Assembly: GCA_049325415.1 (NCBI GenBank)
Contig: JBMOLL010000040.1
Coordinates: 22,044 to 86,043 of the forward strand
DNA from: JBMOLL01 sp049325415
GTDB lineage: Bacteria; Bacteroidota; Bacteroidia; Bacteroidales; GCA-2748055
DNA: 64,000 bases
Reading direction: 5' to 3'
Position 1 is the first letter of the stretch, and every line of letters begins with the position of its first letter. The notes beneath the pieces are model-generated. The model had not been told where the DNA came from. It saw nothing but the letters and a program-made list of their open reading frames with translations, and ran no database searches. Positions 52,810 to 60,917 of the stretch are shown here, piece after piece. Position numbers and translations under genes: made by a program.

Positions 52810-54243
52810 TTACAGACCAAAGGCATAGTAGGAACGGGATCCGTCGCCGTAGACACCTTCGATGTAAACTCCTCCTTCAACTTTACTGATGATCTCCTTA
52901 ATATCATTAACGCTATTAACCGGCTGATTGTTGACTGAAGTGATAATAAATCCTTCTTTTATGCCAACTTTCATAAATTTGCCTGAGCTGACCGAGGTCA
53001 CTTTCACACCGTTTCGCAGTCCCAGTGCCTTTATTTCCCTCTCGGATGCCGGTTCAAATGTGGCTCCCAGTGAGGCAATCGTGTCGGTTGCCCTGACAAT
53101 ATCCGTGTTTCCGCTGGTGTTACGTAAAACAACCTCAAATTGTTTCAATTTACCATCCCTGTTGACATCAACGGTAATTTTATCCTTCGGGCGGTATTTG
53201 CTGACCTGTTCCTGGAGTTCGGCCACCGATTTGACCTTGATCCCGTTTATGGAGGTCACAACATCGCCAGCCTTTATCCCGGCTTCGATGGCAGCGCCGT
53301 CTTCACGAAGACCGTTAACATAGACTCCTTCCATGGTTTCAATCTTGAGTTCTTTAGCCAGATCCGAGGTTATATCCTGAATCGTGATCCCCAGGATAGC
53401 CCGCTGAACATCGCCGAATTCAATGAGGTCGGAAACCACTTTATGAACAATACTTACCGGAATGGCAAAGGAATAGCCCGAATAGTCACCCGTTCGTGAT
53501 GCAATGGCCGTATTGATCCCGACAAGTTCGCCGTTGGTATTGACCAGTGCTCCTCCGCTGTTACCGGGATTGACTGCCGCATCGGTCTGGATAAACGATT
53601 CGATGGAGAAATCTCCCCTGAGGATATTGATATTTCTGGCCTTGGCACTTACAATACCGGCAGTAACCGTAGAGGTGAGGTTATAGGGATTACCGATCGC
53701 TAGCACCCATTCTCCCAGTCTTAACTTGTCTGAATCGCCATAGGACAGATAGGGCAATCCGGTTTCGTCGATCTTGAGCAGTGCAAGGTCCGTGGTTGGA
53801 TCGGTCCCAACCAGTTTGGCCTTATAGGAACGGCGGTCGTTCAACACCACCTCGATATCATCGGAACCTTCGATAACATGGTTATTGGTAATGATGTATC
53901 CATTTTCGGCTACGATCACTCCGGAGCCGAAGCCCATCACGGGTTCCTGAGGTACCCCTCCCCTGTCGCCAAAAAAGAATTCATAAAAAGGATTGTCGGT
54001 GTAAGTACGGATCATTTTGGTCTTCACATGGACCACGGAATTGACCGATTTCTCGGCCGCATAGGTAAAATCCACGGCCTGCGGGGGTTCTCCGGCCGGT
54101 AAACCGGCGTATTTGACATGGCCTCCAACCGGAACCTCAACTACCCTGGTGGCAGGCTGAAAGAATTTTGCATAGATAAAGAGTGTAAGGGCTGAGCCTG
54201 CCATTGCCAGTCCAAGCATTCCGAAAAATCTCTTCGTTTTCAT
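52810..54243 (-). CDS. degP: DegP/HtrA family periplasmic serine protease
   Basis: 477 residues with an N-terminal membrane/signal segment (about 8-28), a trypsin-like protease with catalytic His122 (TNNHVIEGS), Asp152 (TTDLALLKI) and Ser229 (NPGNSGGAL), and two PDZ domains (about 285-375 and 390-475; AGIKAGDVVTSINGIKV is the binding loop region of the first). It degrades or refolds misfolded envelope proteins in the periplasm. Single gene; the preceding 198 bp show no clear promoter match. Confidence 0.95.
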   Translation of the reverse strand: MKTKRFFGMLGLAMAGSALTLFIYAKFFQPATRVVEVPVGGHVKYAGLPAGEPPQAVDFTYAAEKSVNSVVHVKTKMIRTYTDNPFYEFFFGDRGGVPQEPVMGFGSGVIVAENGYIITNNHVIEGSDDIEVVLNDRRSYKAKLVGTDPTTDLALLKIDETGLPYLSYGDSDKLRLGEWVLAIGNPYNLTSTVTAGIVSAKARNINILRGDFSIESFIQTDAAVNPGNSGGALVNTNGELVGINTAIASRTGDYSGYSFAIPVSIVHKVVSDLIEFGDVQRAILGITIQDITSDLAKELKIETMEGVYVNGLREDGAAIEAGIKAGDVVTSINGIKVKSVAELQEQVSKYRPKDKITVDVNRDGKLKQFEVVLRNTSGNTDIVRATDTIASLGATFEPASEREIKALGLRNGVKVTSVSSGKFMKVGIKEGFIITSVNNQPVNSVNDIKEIISKVEGGVYIEGVYGDGSRSYYAFGL

Positions 54244-54441
54244 GATTTTTCAAGTTTAATCAGTTATTCCATTTCGTTACTGCAAGCGTAAAATGCACTT
54301 ACAAATTTCAGCTATTAAACAATCGAAACGGAAAAAATATTTTAAAACCATCCGGGATTTAACCTTTTTTAACGGGTCTGACTATCAACAACTAAGCCCT
54401 TTCAGTCTGCCGGTTCCCGCAAGTCACAGAATTCAATATCC

Positions 54442-54912
54442 TTAGCGGATTTTTTCCACAAAATCCTGGATCCGTTTACCATTCAGTTCAATCTCCTCTT
54501 CGATCCGCGCTGCCTTACGGGTCATTATCTGCGTAAGGAGGTTCATCTTCTTCAGATTGAGTTCTCCGCCGAAATAACCGGTAGCCAGGGAATGAGCAAT
54601 CAGAGACTCCGGGAATGCCCGTCTGATCATTTCCTGTTCATTGGTACCCGGATCCATGCAACAAACGAATATGCCCACTTTTTTCTTCAGCAATACAGAG
54701 AGATAGGCCTGACAAAACCTTCTTACGGCCAGCTGGATCAGTCCTTCGTGAATGGAACCCCCGATGATCACGGTATCATATTGATCAAGATGATATTTCC
54801 TCCTGCGTGAAATCCTGATCAGATCAACATCACTGCCGAGGTCTGCTTTTAATCGTTTGGCGCACTGTTCCGTGCAGCCCATGGTGGAGGAAAAGGCGAT
54901 CAATGTCTTCAT
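54442..54912 (-). CDS. Flavodoxin-domain protein (HemG-like)
   Basis: 156 residues from the ATG at 54912 (MKTLIAFSSTMGCTEQCA), where the FMN phosphate-binding loop SSTMGCTEQ follows the first strand, as in flavodoxins; a start at 54933 would add seven residues. YDTVIIGGSIHEGLI is the second FMN-contact region, and FVCCMDPGTNEQEM the third. Similar small flavodoxin proteins include HemG, which oxidises protoporphyrinogen, but I cannot confirm that activity. It follows the NAD(P)H oxidoreductase gene by 28 bp, so the two form a unit. Confidence 0.82.
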   Translation of the reverse strand: MKTLIAFSSTMGCTEQCAKRLKADLGSDVDLIRISRRRKYHLDQYDTVIIGGSIHEGLIQLAVRRFCQAYLSVLLKKKVGIFVCCMDPGTNEQEMIRRAFPESLIAHSLATGYFGGELNLKKMNLLTQIMTRKAARIEEEIELNGKRIQDFVEKIR

Positions 54913-54940
54913 CGGAAAAATAAAACCTTCCAAAGGTACA

Positions 54941-55519
54941 TCAAATCATCTCTCGTCCCAACTTTTTTACCTGCCGGCCCCAACGTTCGATCGTCGAATG
55001 CTCTGCAAATCTTATCCGGCTGAATGTTTTAAACCTCACAGGGCGTATGCCGACGAAATTCAGCGTGGCATTTTTCATCGCCCGGTGACCCGGTGCGCCC
55101 TGCCGGATGAAGTAGGTCCAGCGTGAGGAATCCATCGTGACAAATACGCGGGCACTTTTGCCTTTCAGTTTTTGCTCGGGCCAGCCCCTGCCGCTCCGGT
55201 AGGCAAAGGCGAAACCTGGCCAGAGGACCTTATCGATAAAGCCTTTGAATATTGCCGGATAGGTCCCCCACCAGTTCGGATAGATAAAAACAAGATGATC
55301 GGCCCATGAAACTTCCTGCTGGGCATGAATGATATCCTCTTCCAGGGCTTCGGTCCTTTTATAACCCATGAAAAGGATCGGCTGGAAATCAAGGTCCCTG
55401 ATCACAAGGGTACGCACCTCTCCACCCGCTTCCCTGACTCCCTCCTCGTAGGCGAGCTGAATCCGGTTGCTGAGGCTGTCCCTGTTCGGGTGCCCCTGTA
55501 TGATAAGTACTTTTTTCAT
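54941..55519 (-). CDS. NAD(P)H-dependent FMN/FAD oxidoreductase (MdaB/KefF-like flavodoxin fold)
   Basis: 192 residues from the ATG at 55519 (MKKVLIIQGHPNRDSLSNRI), which is where the flavin-binding strand begins; an upstream start at 55579 has no sequence support. WADHLVFIYPNWWGTYPAIFKGFIDKVL and GFAFAYRSG are typical of quinone reductase/MdaB-type proteins. It should reduce quinones or similar acceptors with NAD(P)H in the cytosol. Confidence 0.86.
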   Translation of the reverse strand: MKKVLIIQGHPNRDSLSNRIQLAYEEGVREAGGEVRTLVIRDLDFQPILFMGYKRTEALEEDIIHAQQEVSWADHLVFIYPNWWGTYPAIFKGFIDKVLWPGFAFAYRSGRGWPEQKLKGKSARVFVTMDSSRWTYFIRQGAPGHRAMKNATLNFVGIRPVRFKTFSRIRFAEHSTIERWGRQVKKLGREMI

Positions 55520-55774
55520 TATTTCTGTAAAAGGCTTGCATGAAGGTAATGAAAAGGATGGAAATCTCCGTTGCAGCAAGTTTTATCCCTCCCCCTGAAT
55601 AGTCCTGTGCATAAACACCTTCACCGGATATTTGTTCGATTTTCTCCTTTCTGAACAAAGATCCGGGATCAGATGGTGAATAAGTTCATCAAAAGGGATT
55701 TGTTAAATCATTTTTTTTCTTACTTTTGGAGAGGTGATTCCTGTAAAAGGTTAATAACCATTAAAGAAACAAGT

Positions 55775-56092
55775 ATGTCACACCATCACGGAGAAGTTAG
55801 AAAAGGGCCCGTTGTCAACGAAAGGGTTGCAAGAAAAAGAGCCCAGAAAAAATATCATTATCCGGTTATCGGTCACTTTGCCGACAGGAGCGTTGAATTC
55901 AAGTCGATCATTGAAGCCGAGGCTGTTACGGGTATACCCTATACCATGATTTTTGAAGCCTGTATCGGAAAGATCTACAAGGCCAAGAATGTACACTGGG
56001 AGTATAAGAAAGGGAACCACTACATCAAGTACAAGGCCTATTACATCAACGCACAGGAAAGTTATACACGTAAAACCGGATTCAACGGATAA
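55775..56092 (+). CDS. Small basic protein with a NUMOD1-like DNA-binding segment
   Basis: 105 residues from the ATG at 55775 (MSHHHGEVRKGPVVNERVARKRAQKK); a longer frame from 55673 is less likely. The middle, VEFKSIIEAEAVTGIPYT, then IFEACIGKIYKAKNVHWEY, resembles the NUMOD1 helix-turn-helix module that homing endonucleases use to bind DNA (F-x-S-x-x-E-A, then G-I, then W-x-Y). There is no nuclease domain. The very basic N-terminus supports nucleic-acid binding. A stand-alone module of this type is unusual; role unknown. Confidence 0.72.
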   Translation: MSHHHGEVRKGPVVNERVARKRAQKKYHYPVIGHFADRSVEFKSIIEAEAVTGIPYTMIFEACIGKIYKAKNVHWEYKKGNHYIKYKAYYINAQESYTRKTGFNG

Positions 56093-56108
56093 GTGCAAGT
56101 TTTTCCAA

Positions 56109-56136
56109 CAAAAAAGCCGGCTAAGCCGGCTTTTTT
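56109..56136. terminator. Bidirectional rho-independent terminator
   Basis: AAAAAGCCGGC (56111-56121) and GCCGGCTTTTT (56125-56135) form a perfect stem with a 3-nt loop (TAA). It ends the NUMOD1-like gene on the plus strand and the convergent secreted-protein gene on the minus strand. Confidence 0.92.
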
Positions 56137-56137
56137 A

Positions 56138-56608
56138 TTATCTGAGTTCGACATTCATGAACAACTGCTCAATTTCTGCCGGTTTTTTATAGGTTTTCAG
56201 TGCTTTCTCAAATTCACCCGTATCCTGTGAAAAAATACAGAATCCTACATCAAGGATATATTTCATATTCTGTGCGGCCAGATTTGCGTCTATACTTCCA
56301 GATTTTATCTGCTTTTTATAATGACTGTTGACTTTTTTTATTGCATAGAAAACCGTGGGTTTCCGGATGATCTTCTTATCTCCGGGAGAAGTCGGTGTAC
56401 CTTTCTCAATATAACTATATACCTCATCCAGAAGGTAGAATTTCCGTGCCACGGTTGAACCCAGGAAATGGGTACCTGCAAGGTCATAATCGACACGATG
56501 CATGGTGGTATCCCTGAGTGTGTTGGAAAAACTAAATTTTGGTATTTCCTGTGCAACAACAAGCTGGAAAAGGCACAACAATGCCAGCACCGGCAAAAGT
56601 TTCTTCAT
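56138..56608 (-). CDS. Small secreted protein of unknown function
   Basis: 156 residues with a signal peptide (about 1-19, LALLCLFQLVVAQ). The mature part has a long helical C-terminal half (AIKKVNSHYKKQIKSGSIDANLAAQ) and no motif I recognise. One or two cysteines only. Its stop codon abuts the shared terminator. Confidence 0.78.
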   Translation of the reverse strand: MKKLLPVLALLCLFQLVVAQEIPKFSFSNTLRDTTMHRVDYDLAGTHFLGSTVARKFYLLDEVYSYIEKGTPTSPGDKKIIRKPTVFYAIKKVNSHYKKQIKSGSIDANLAAQNMKYILDVGFCIFSQDTGEFEKALKTYKKPAEIEQLFMNVELR

Positions 56609-56717
56609 GTAATGTTCAGTTTAGCGGTTAAGTGAAAACAAAATACGTCAACTGCAAAAATATAACATTTCCATAAACGGCAACATATCTGCTTTCTTTT
56701 TACCGGTATCCGGCCAA

Positions 56718-58685
56718 TTATCTTTCAGTCACTCCCTTAAACTGATCTGTTCTGAATGGAGAAGCCGGAAGACCTTCCCTGTTGTACAGGTTGGCATCGT
56801 CGGGATTATCGGCCCAGGCATAGCGTGCTGCCACCGGTTCCGCTACCTCGTCGGACCATACCACCACCTCATTTCCCCTGATCATGGCCCTGGCCCAATG
56901 GAATTTCCTGTCGGCTCCTGCAACAGAAAAACCTTTCAGATAACCGTAACGGTCCCTGGCAACAAGACCACTGCCTGTGGAGCTGAAGCTGAGGATAATC
57001 CTGTTCCCGTCCACCCGGCTCGATTCCAGCACGGGTCCTGACCAGACTATATCCTTCCCGTATTCATTGTGGAGTGCGGCAAGGGCAAGTCGCAGGCCCA
57101 CATCCTGTTTGTTTCTCGGATGAATATCGCCGGCATCACCTATATCAATGGTCACCGCCATGCCGGTATGATCCATGCTGAGAGCCATGGTCTGGGCTTC
57201 CCGCAGTTCGGCCCAGGCGCTTTCCGTCGGAAGCTCATAGCTTCTCATATAATTGGCGAGCTGAACGAAATAAAAGGCGAGATTGGGATTGTTCCACCGG
57301 GATCTCCAGTCCTCGATCAGCATCCTGAAGCGCTTCCGGTACAGGTAGGCTTCTCCGGCATTCGATTCACCCTGGTACCAGATGGCTCCTTTAATCGCAA
57401 AGTTCAGCAGGGGACGGATCATACCATTAAAGAGCAGGGTGGGACGATCGTTGGGACCGATGGTGTTCGACTCATACCATACCTCGCTCACGGAGAGCCT
57501 GTAATTCCATTTCCCGGCCAGAGAGATATCTCCGGCAGCTGTTTTCAGCTTCATCCCTTCCAGATCGCCATAGATGCCGCCACCACCACCGGTATCTTCC
57601 ACACGGATAATAATTGTATTGACACCCTCGTGTAACAATCCGGCAGGAATTTTATATTCCCTGGCCAGGTTATACTGGTTCCAGGTTTCTCCCACCTTCG
57701 TTCCGTTCACCCAGGTCACATCGCTGTCATCGATCATATCGAGCGTCAGGCCGGCTTTTCCTTCCGCCTGTTCCTTTGTAAGTTCAACATCCTTCCTGAA
57801 CCACACAATCCCGTCGATAAAGGGCAGGCCACGGTCTTCCCACAATCCGGGGAGTTCCATCTCATGTTCCCAGCCCTTCAGGCTTCCTCCGCCATCGGCC
57901 CATAACATCAGGCCTTCCGCCTTACCGCTGCCTTCCCTGTCATATCCCTCAAGGATGGCATCCATCCGGGCTTTCATTTCCTTTTTATACTCCTCGAAGC
58001 TGATTTTATCCATCTCCTCCACCTGTTGCTTCATCGCCGGATCGGTGAAGGACATTTCCCTGCTGATCCAGGTTTCCACCACGGTACCACCCCAGTTCGA
58101 CCCGATCAGCCCGATGGGCACACCGGTTTCGGTATGGATCTTCCTCCCGAAAAAGTAACCCACAGCCGAGAAACCCGCTGCCGACTCCGGTGTGCACTCA
58201 CGCCATTCGGTATCGGGAACATCATCGGCCGGCAGCATTTGAATATTCCTGGGGATTCCGATAATACGGATCCGGGGATAGCGGGCAGCGTCCACTTCCT
58301 CCGCTGCATTATTCACCTGGCTCAAAGGCCATTCCATATTCGACTGCCCGGAGCATACCCATACATCTCCCATGAGAATATTGTTCAGGTGGATGGTGTT
58401 CTTTCCCTTAATGATCATATCGTAAGGTCCTCCGGCCGGCAGTGGTGCCAGGCTTACCATCCATTTCCCGTCCTTCCCTGCAGTGGTTTTTTTCGTCTGT
58501 CCGTTAAACTGCACCGTCACCTTTTCACCGGCATCGGCCCGACCCCAGATCTTCACTTCCGTATCGCGCTGCAATACCATATTACTGCCGAGAATCTCCG
58601 GCAGGACCACATCGGCCCTGACTTCAGGCAAAAGGCTGAAAACAGGGAAGATCGTAAGGAACAAGAACCTTGCAATTTTTTTCAT
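56718..58685 (-). CDS. Sialate O-acetylesterase family SGNH carbohydrate esterase
   Basis: 655 residues with a signal peptide (about 1-24). The SGNH hydrolase has CSGQSNMEWPL with nucleophile Ser115, the WYQGESNAGE segment as oxyanion block and DIHPRNKQD as the Asp/His pair. A jelly-roll domain (about 265-400; GLWEDRGLPFIDGIVWFRKDVEL) is inserted between the two halves, as in SIAE-type esterases. It removes acetyl groups from sugars; since xylan is often acetylated and a xylanase is encoded 2 kb away, acetyl-xylan or sialic acid are both possible substrates. Confidence 0.86.
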   Translation of the reverse strand: MKKIARFLFLTIFPVFSLLPEVRADVVLPEILGSNMVLQRDTEVKIWGRADAGEKVTVQFNGQTKKTTAGKDGKWMVSLAPLPAGGPYDMIIKGKNTIHLNNILMGDVWVCSGQSNMEWPLSQVNNAAEEVDAARYPRIRIIGIPRNIQMLPADDVPDTEWRECTPESAAGFSAVGYFFGRKIHTETGVPIGLIGSNWGGTVVETWISREMSFTDPAMKQQVEEMDKISFEEYKKEMKARMDAILEGYDREGSGKAEGLMLWADGGGSLKGWEHEMELPGLWEDRGLPFIDGIVWFRKDVELTKEQAEGKAGLTLDMIDDSDVTWVNGTKVGETWNQYNLAREYKIPAGLLHEGVNTIIIRVEDTGGGGGIYGDLEGMKLKTAAGDISLAGKWNYRLSVSEVWYESNTIGPNDRPTLLFNGMIRPLLNFAIKGAIWYQGESNAGEAYLYRKRFRMLIEDWRSRWNNPNLAFYFVQLANYMRSYELPTESAWAELREAQTMALSMDHTGMAVTIDIGDAGDIHPRNKQDVGLRLALAALHNEYGKDIVWSGPVLESSRVDGNRIILSFSSTGSGLVARDRYGYLKGFSVAGADRKFHWARAMIRGNEVVVWSDEVAEPVAARYAWADNPDDANLYNREGLPASPFRTDQFKGVTER

Positions 58686-58941
58686 TTTCTTAGGTTTTAA
58701 TGATTCGCTTTGCTTCTGCTTCGGATGGGAAAGATAAGGAATTTTGCCTTCCGGCCGTGCTATCCGCTCCGTTTCCCTTCCTCAGGTATCGCTCTGCTAA
58801 CAAATGTAAAACCACCATCCTGCAGTGACAAATGAAATCCGATTAATTTTTTTACAATTTTTGCATTTAAGTAAACGCAAGTTTAATTATCTTACAAATT
58901 CTACTCTTTTGAGGGGATTCTCATTCTAAACGGCAGGTTAG

Positions 58942-60348
58942 ATGACGGATAACTTATACAGCGACTGGTTACCTGGCTTCCTGGATCTCTTCCAGCTCGA
59001 AGATGTGCAGCGTCTGCAGGATGCCTTTGCTGCCGCCACGGGAGTGGCTTCCATTATCACCAGGCCTGACGGTACCCCGATTACGAGACCCAGCAATTTC
59101 TGCCGTTTGTGTAACGACATTATCCGCAAAACAGATGCAGGGCTAAAAAACTGCTATCATTCCGATGCAGTTCTGGGAAGGCAGAATCCGGAAGGACCAA
59201 TTTATCAGAAATGTCTCAGCGGTGGCCTGTGGGACGGCGGGGCCAGTATTACGGTCGGGAACAGGCATATTGCCAACTGGCTGATCGGCCAGGTAAGAAA
59301 TGAGGAAACCAGTGAAGAAAAGATGATGGACTATGCCCGGTTGATCGGGGCGGATGAAAAAGCCTTTGCCGAAGCTTTGAAGGAAGTTACGATCATGTCG
59401 ACGGAAAAGTTCCGGCTGGTCACCGATGCCCTTTTCCTGTTTGCCAATGAACTGTCCCAAAGAGCCTATCATTATGTACAACTGAAGATGCACCGCGATA
59501 ACCTCGAGTTGCTGGTGAAAGCAAAAACAGAAGACCTGGAAGCCGCCATTGAGGAACTTCATACCGCAAATGAGGAATTATCGGACAAGAACCAGATTAT
59601 CAATGAGCAGAACGCAGAACTGAAGTCGGCGCTCGAACACCTTACGGTGACGCAGAATCAACTGATCCAGTCGGAAAAAATGGCCTCCCTGGGGATCCTG
59701 ACGGCCGGAGTGGCACACGAAATCAATAATCCCTTGAATTTCATTATGGGAGCTTATGTGGGGCTTGAAGATTACTTTAACAGCGTGATCCCCGAGCATA
59801 AGGAAAACGTGAGTCTGCTTCTCAAAGGTCTGCGTACGGGTCTGAACAAGGCTTCTGAAATTGTCAGGGGTCTCAATCAGTTCAGCAGGGACAGTAAAAA
59901 ATACGATGAGGACTGCGACATCCGGTCCATCCTGGAAAATTGCCTGGTGATGCTGTATAACCAGTACAAAAACCAGATCACCCTGGAAAAGGACTATGCC
60001 GAAAGTCTGCCGGTCATTAAAGGGAATGTGGGTGAATTACACCAGGTTTTTATCAATATCCTGGTAAATGCCATTCAGGCAATTGAGAATAAAGGAGTAA
60101 TTGCAATAAAAACGTATATTTACGAGAGCAAAATAGTTATTTCCGTAATGGATTCAGGACACGGGATCAGAAAGGAGGACCTGAACAGGGTTACAGATCC
60201 GTTTTTTACGACCAGGGCGCCGGGAAAGGGAACAGGACTGGGACTGGCAATCTCCCACAGCATCGTGAACAAACACGGGGGATCCATGGAAATTGAATCC
60301 GAACGGGGAAAAGGAACTACGGTACGCATACTTTTACCGATAAGCTAA
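58942..60348 (+). CDS. PocR-domain sensor histidine kinase
   Basis: 468 residues, no membrane segment. The N-terminal PocR ligand-binding domain (about 12-165) has Cys54, Cys57 (NFCRLC), Cys71 and Cys91 as the family pattern. A coiled coil (about 175-250) leads to the kinase core with His259 in GVAHEINNPLNFIMG, N box HQVFINILVNAIQAIE and G boxes DSGHGIRKEDL and GKGTGLGLAISHSIV. PocR domains bind small molecules such as propanediol; here the ligand may be a sugar breakdown product. It acts in the cytosol with the response regulator 5 bp downstream. Confidence 0.9.
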   Translation: MTDNLYSDWLPGFLDLFQLEDVQRLQDAFAAATGVASIITRPDGTPITRPSNFCRLCNDIIRKTDAGLKNCYHSDAVLGRQNPEGPIYQKCLSGGLWDGGASITVGNRHIANWLIGQVRNEETSEEKMMDYARLIGADEKAFAEALKEVTIMSTEKFRLVTDALFLFANELSQRAYHYVQLKMHRDNLELLVKAKTEDLEAAIEELHTANEELSDKNQIINEQNAELKSALEHLTVTQNQLIQSEKMASLGILTAGVAHEINNPLNFIMGAYVGLEDYFNSVIPEHKENVSLLLKGLRTGLNKASEIVRGLNQFSRDSKKYDEDCDIRSILENCLVMLYNQYKNQITLEKDYAESLPVIKGNVGELHQVFINILVNAIQAIENKGVIAIKTYIYESKIVISVMDSGHGIRKEDLNRVTDPFFTTRAPGKGTGLGLAISHSIVNKHGGSMEIESERGKGTTVRILLPIS

Positions 60349-60352
60349 ATAT

Positions 60353-60721
60353 ATGAGTGAGCGGATTAAAATCATGTACATTGATGATGAAGATCTGAAT
60401 CTTCAGCTTTTTGCTTACAACTTTTCGAAGAAATATGAGGTACTGACCGGATTCAGCGGTTATGAGGGGCTTGAACTGTTACTGAAGAACCCGGATACGA
60501 AGATTGTGATCAGCGACATGAAAATGCCCGGAATGAACGGGCTGGAATTCATTGTTCGTGCAAAACAACAGTTTACCGATAAAAAGTACTTCATTCTCAC
60601 CGGCTTTGATATTACCGAAGAGATCCGGGATGCAATCAATAACAACCTGATTGTCAAATACCTGAAGAAACCCTTTGACATCGGGGAAATTGATGCGACC
60701 ATTATTAGGGCACTCTCCTGA
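60353..60721 (+). CDS. Single-domain response regulator
   Basis: 122 residues, only a receiver domain: acidic pair Asp11/Asp12 in YIDDEDLN, phospho-acceptor Asp55 in VISDMKMPG, Thr in FILTGFD and Lys in YLKKPFDIGE. It has no output domain, so it works through protein contact, or as a phosphate relay to another protein. Directly after the PocR kinase gene. Confidence 0.93.
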   Translation: MSERIKIMYIDDEDLNLQLFAYNFSKKYEVLTGFSGYEGLELLLKNPDTKIVISDMKMPGMNGLEFIVRAKQQFTDKKYFILTGFDITEEIRDAINNNLIVKYLKKPFDIGEIDATIIRALS

Positions 60722-60917
60722 CCCCCTCTTTCACGATATTTGTGTATATTGCCGATCGGAACAATAACTGATCCTGTGATGGTACTCCGGCCACGTGCCG
60801 GTGTTTTCCCGCCGGGAAGCCATGACGCCCGTTTTATCCTCTGCTCGGGTTAAGACGGAGAAGATCACAACGGACAGGACTTGCTTCGGACAGAACTAAC
60901 TGAAAACTCACACTTGC

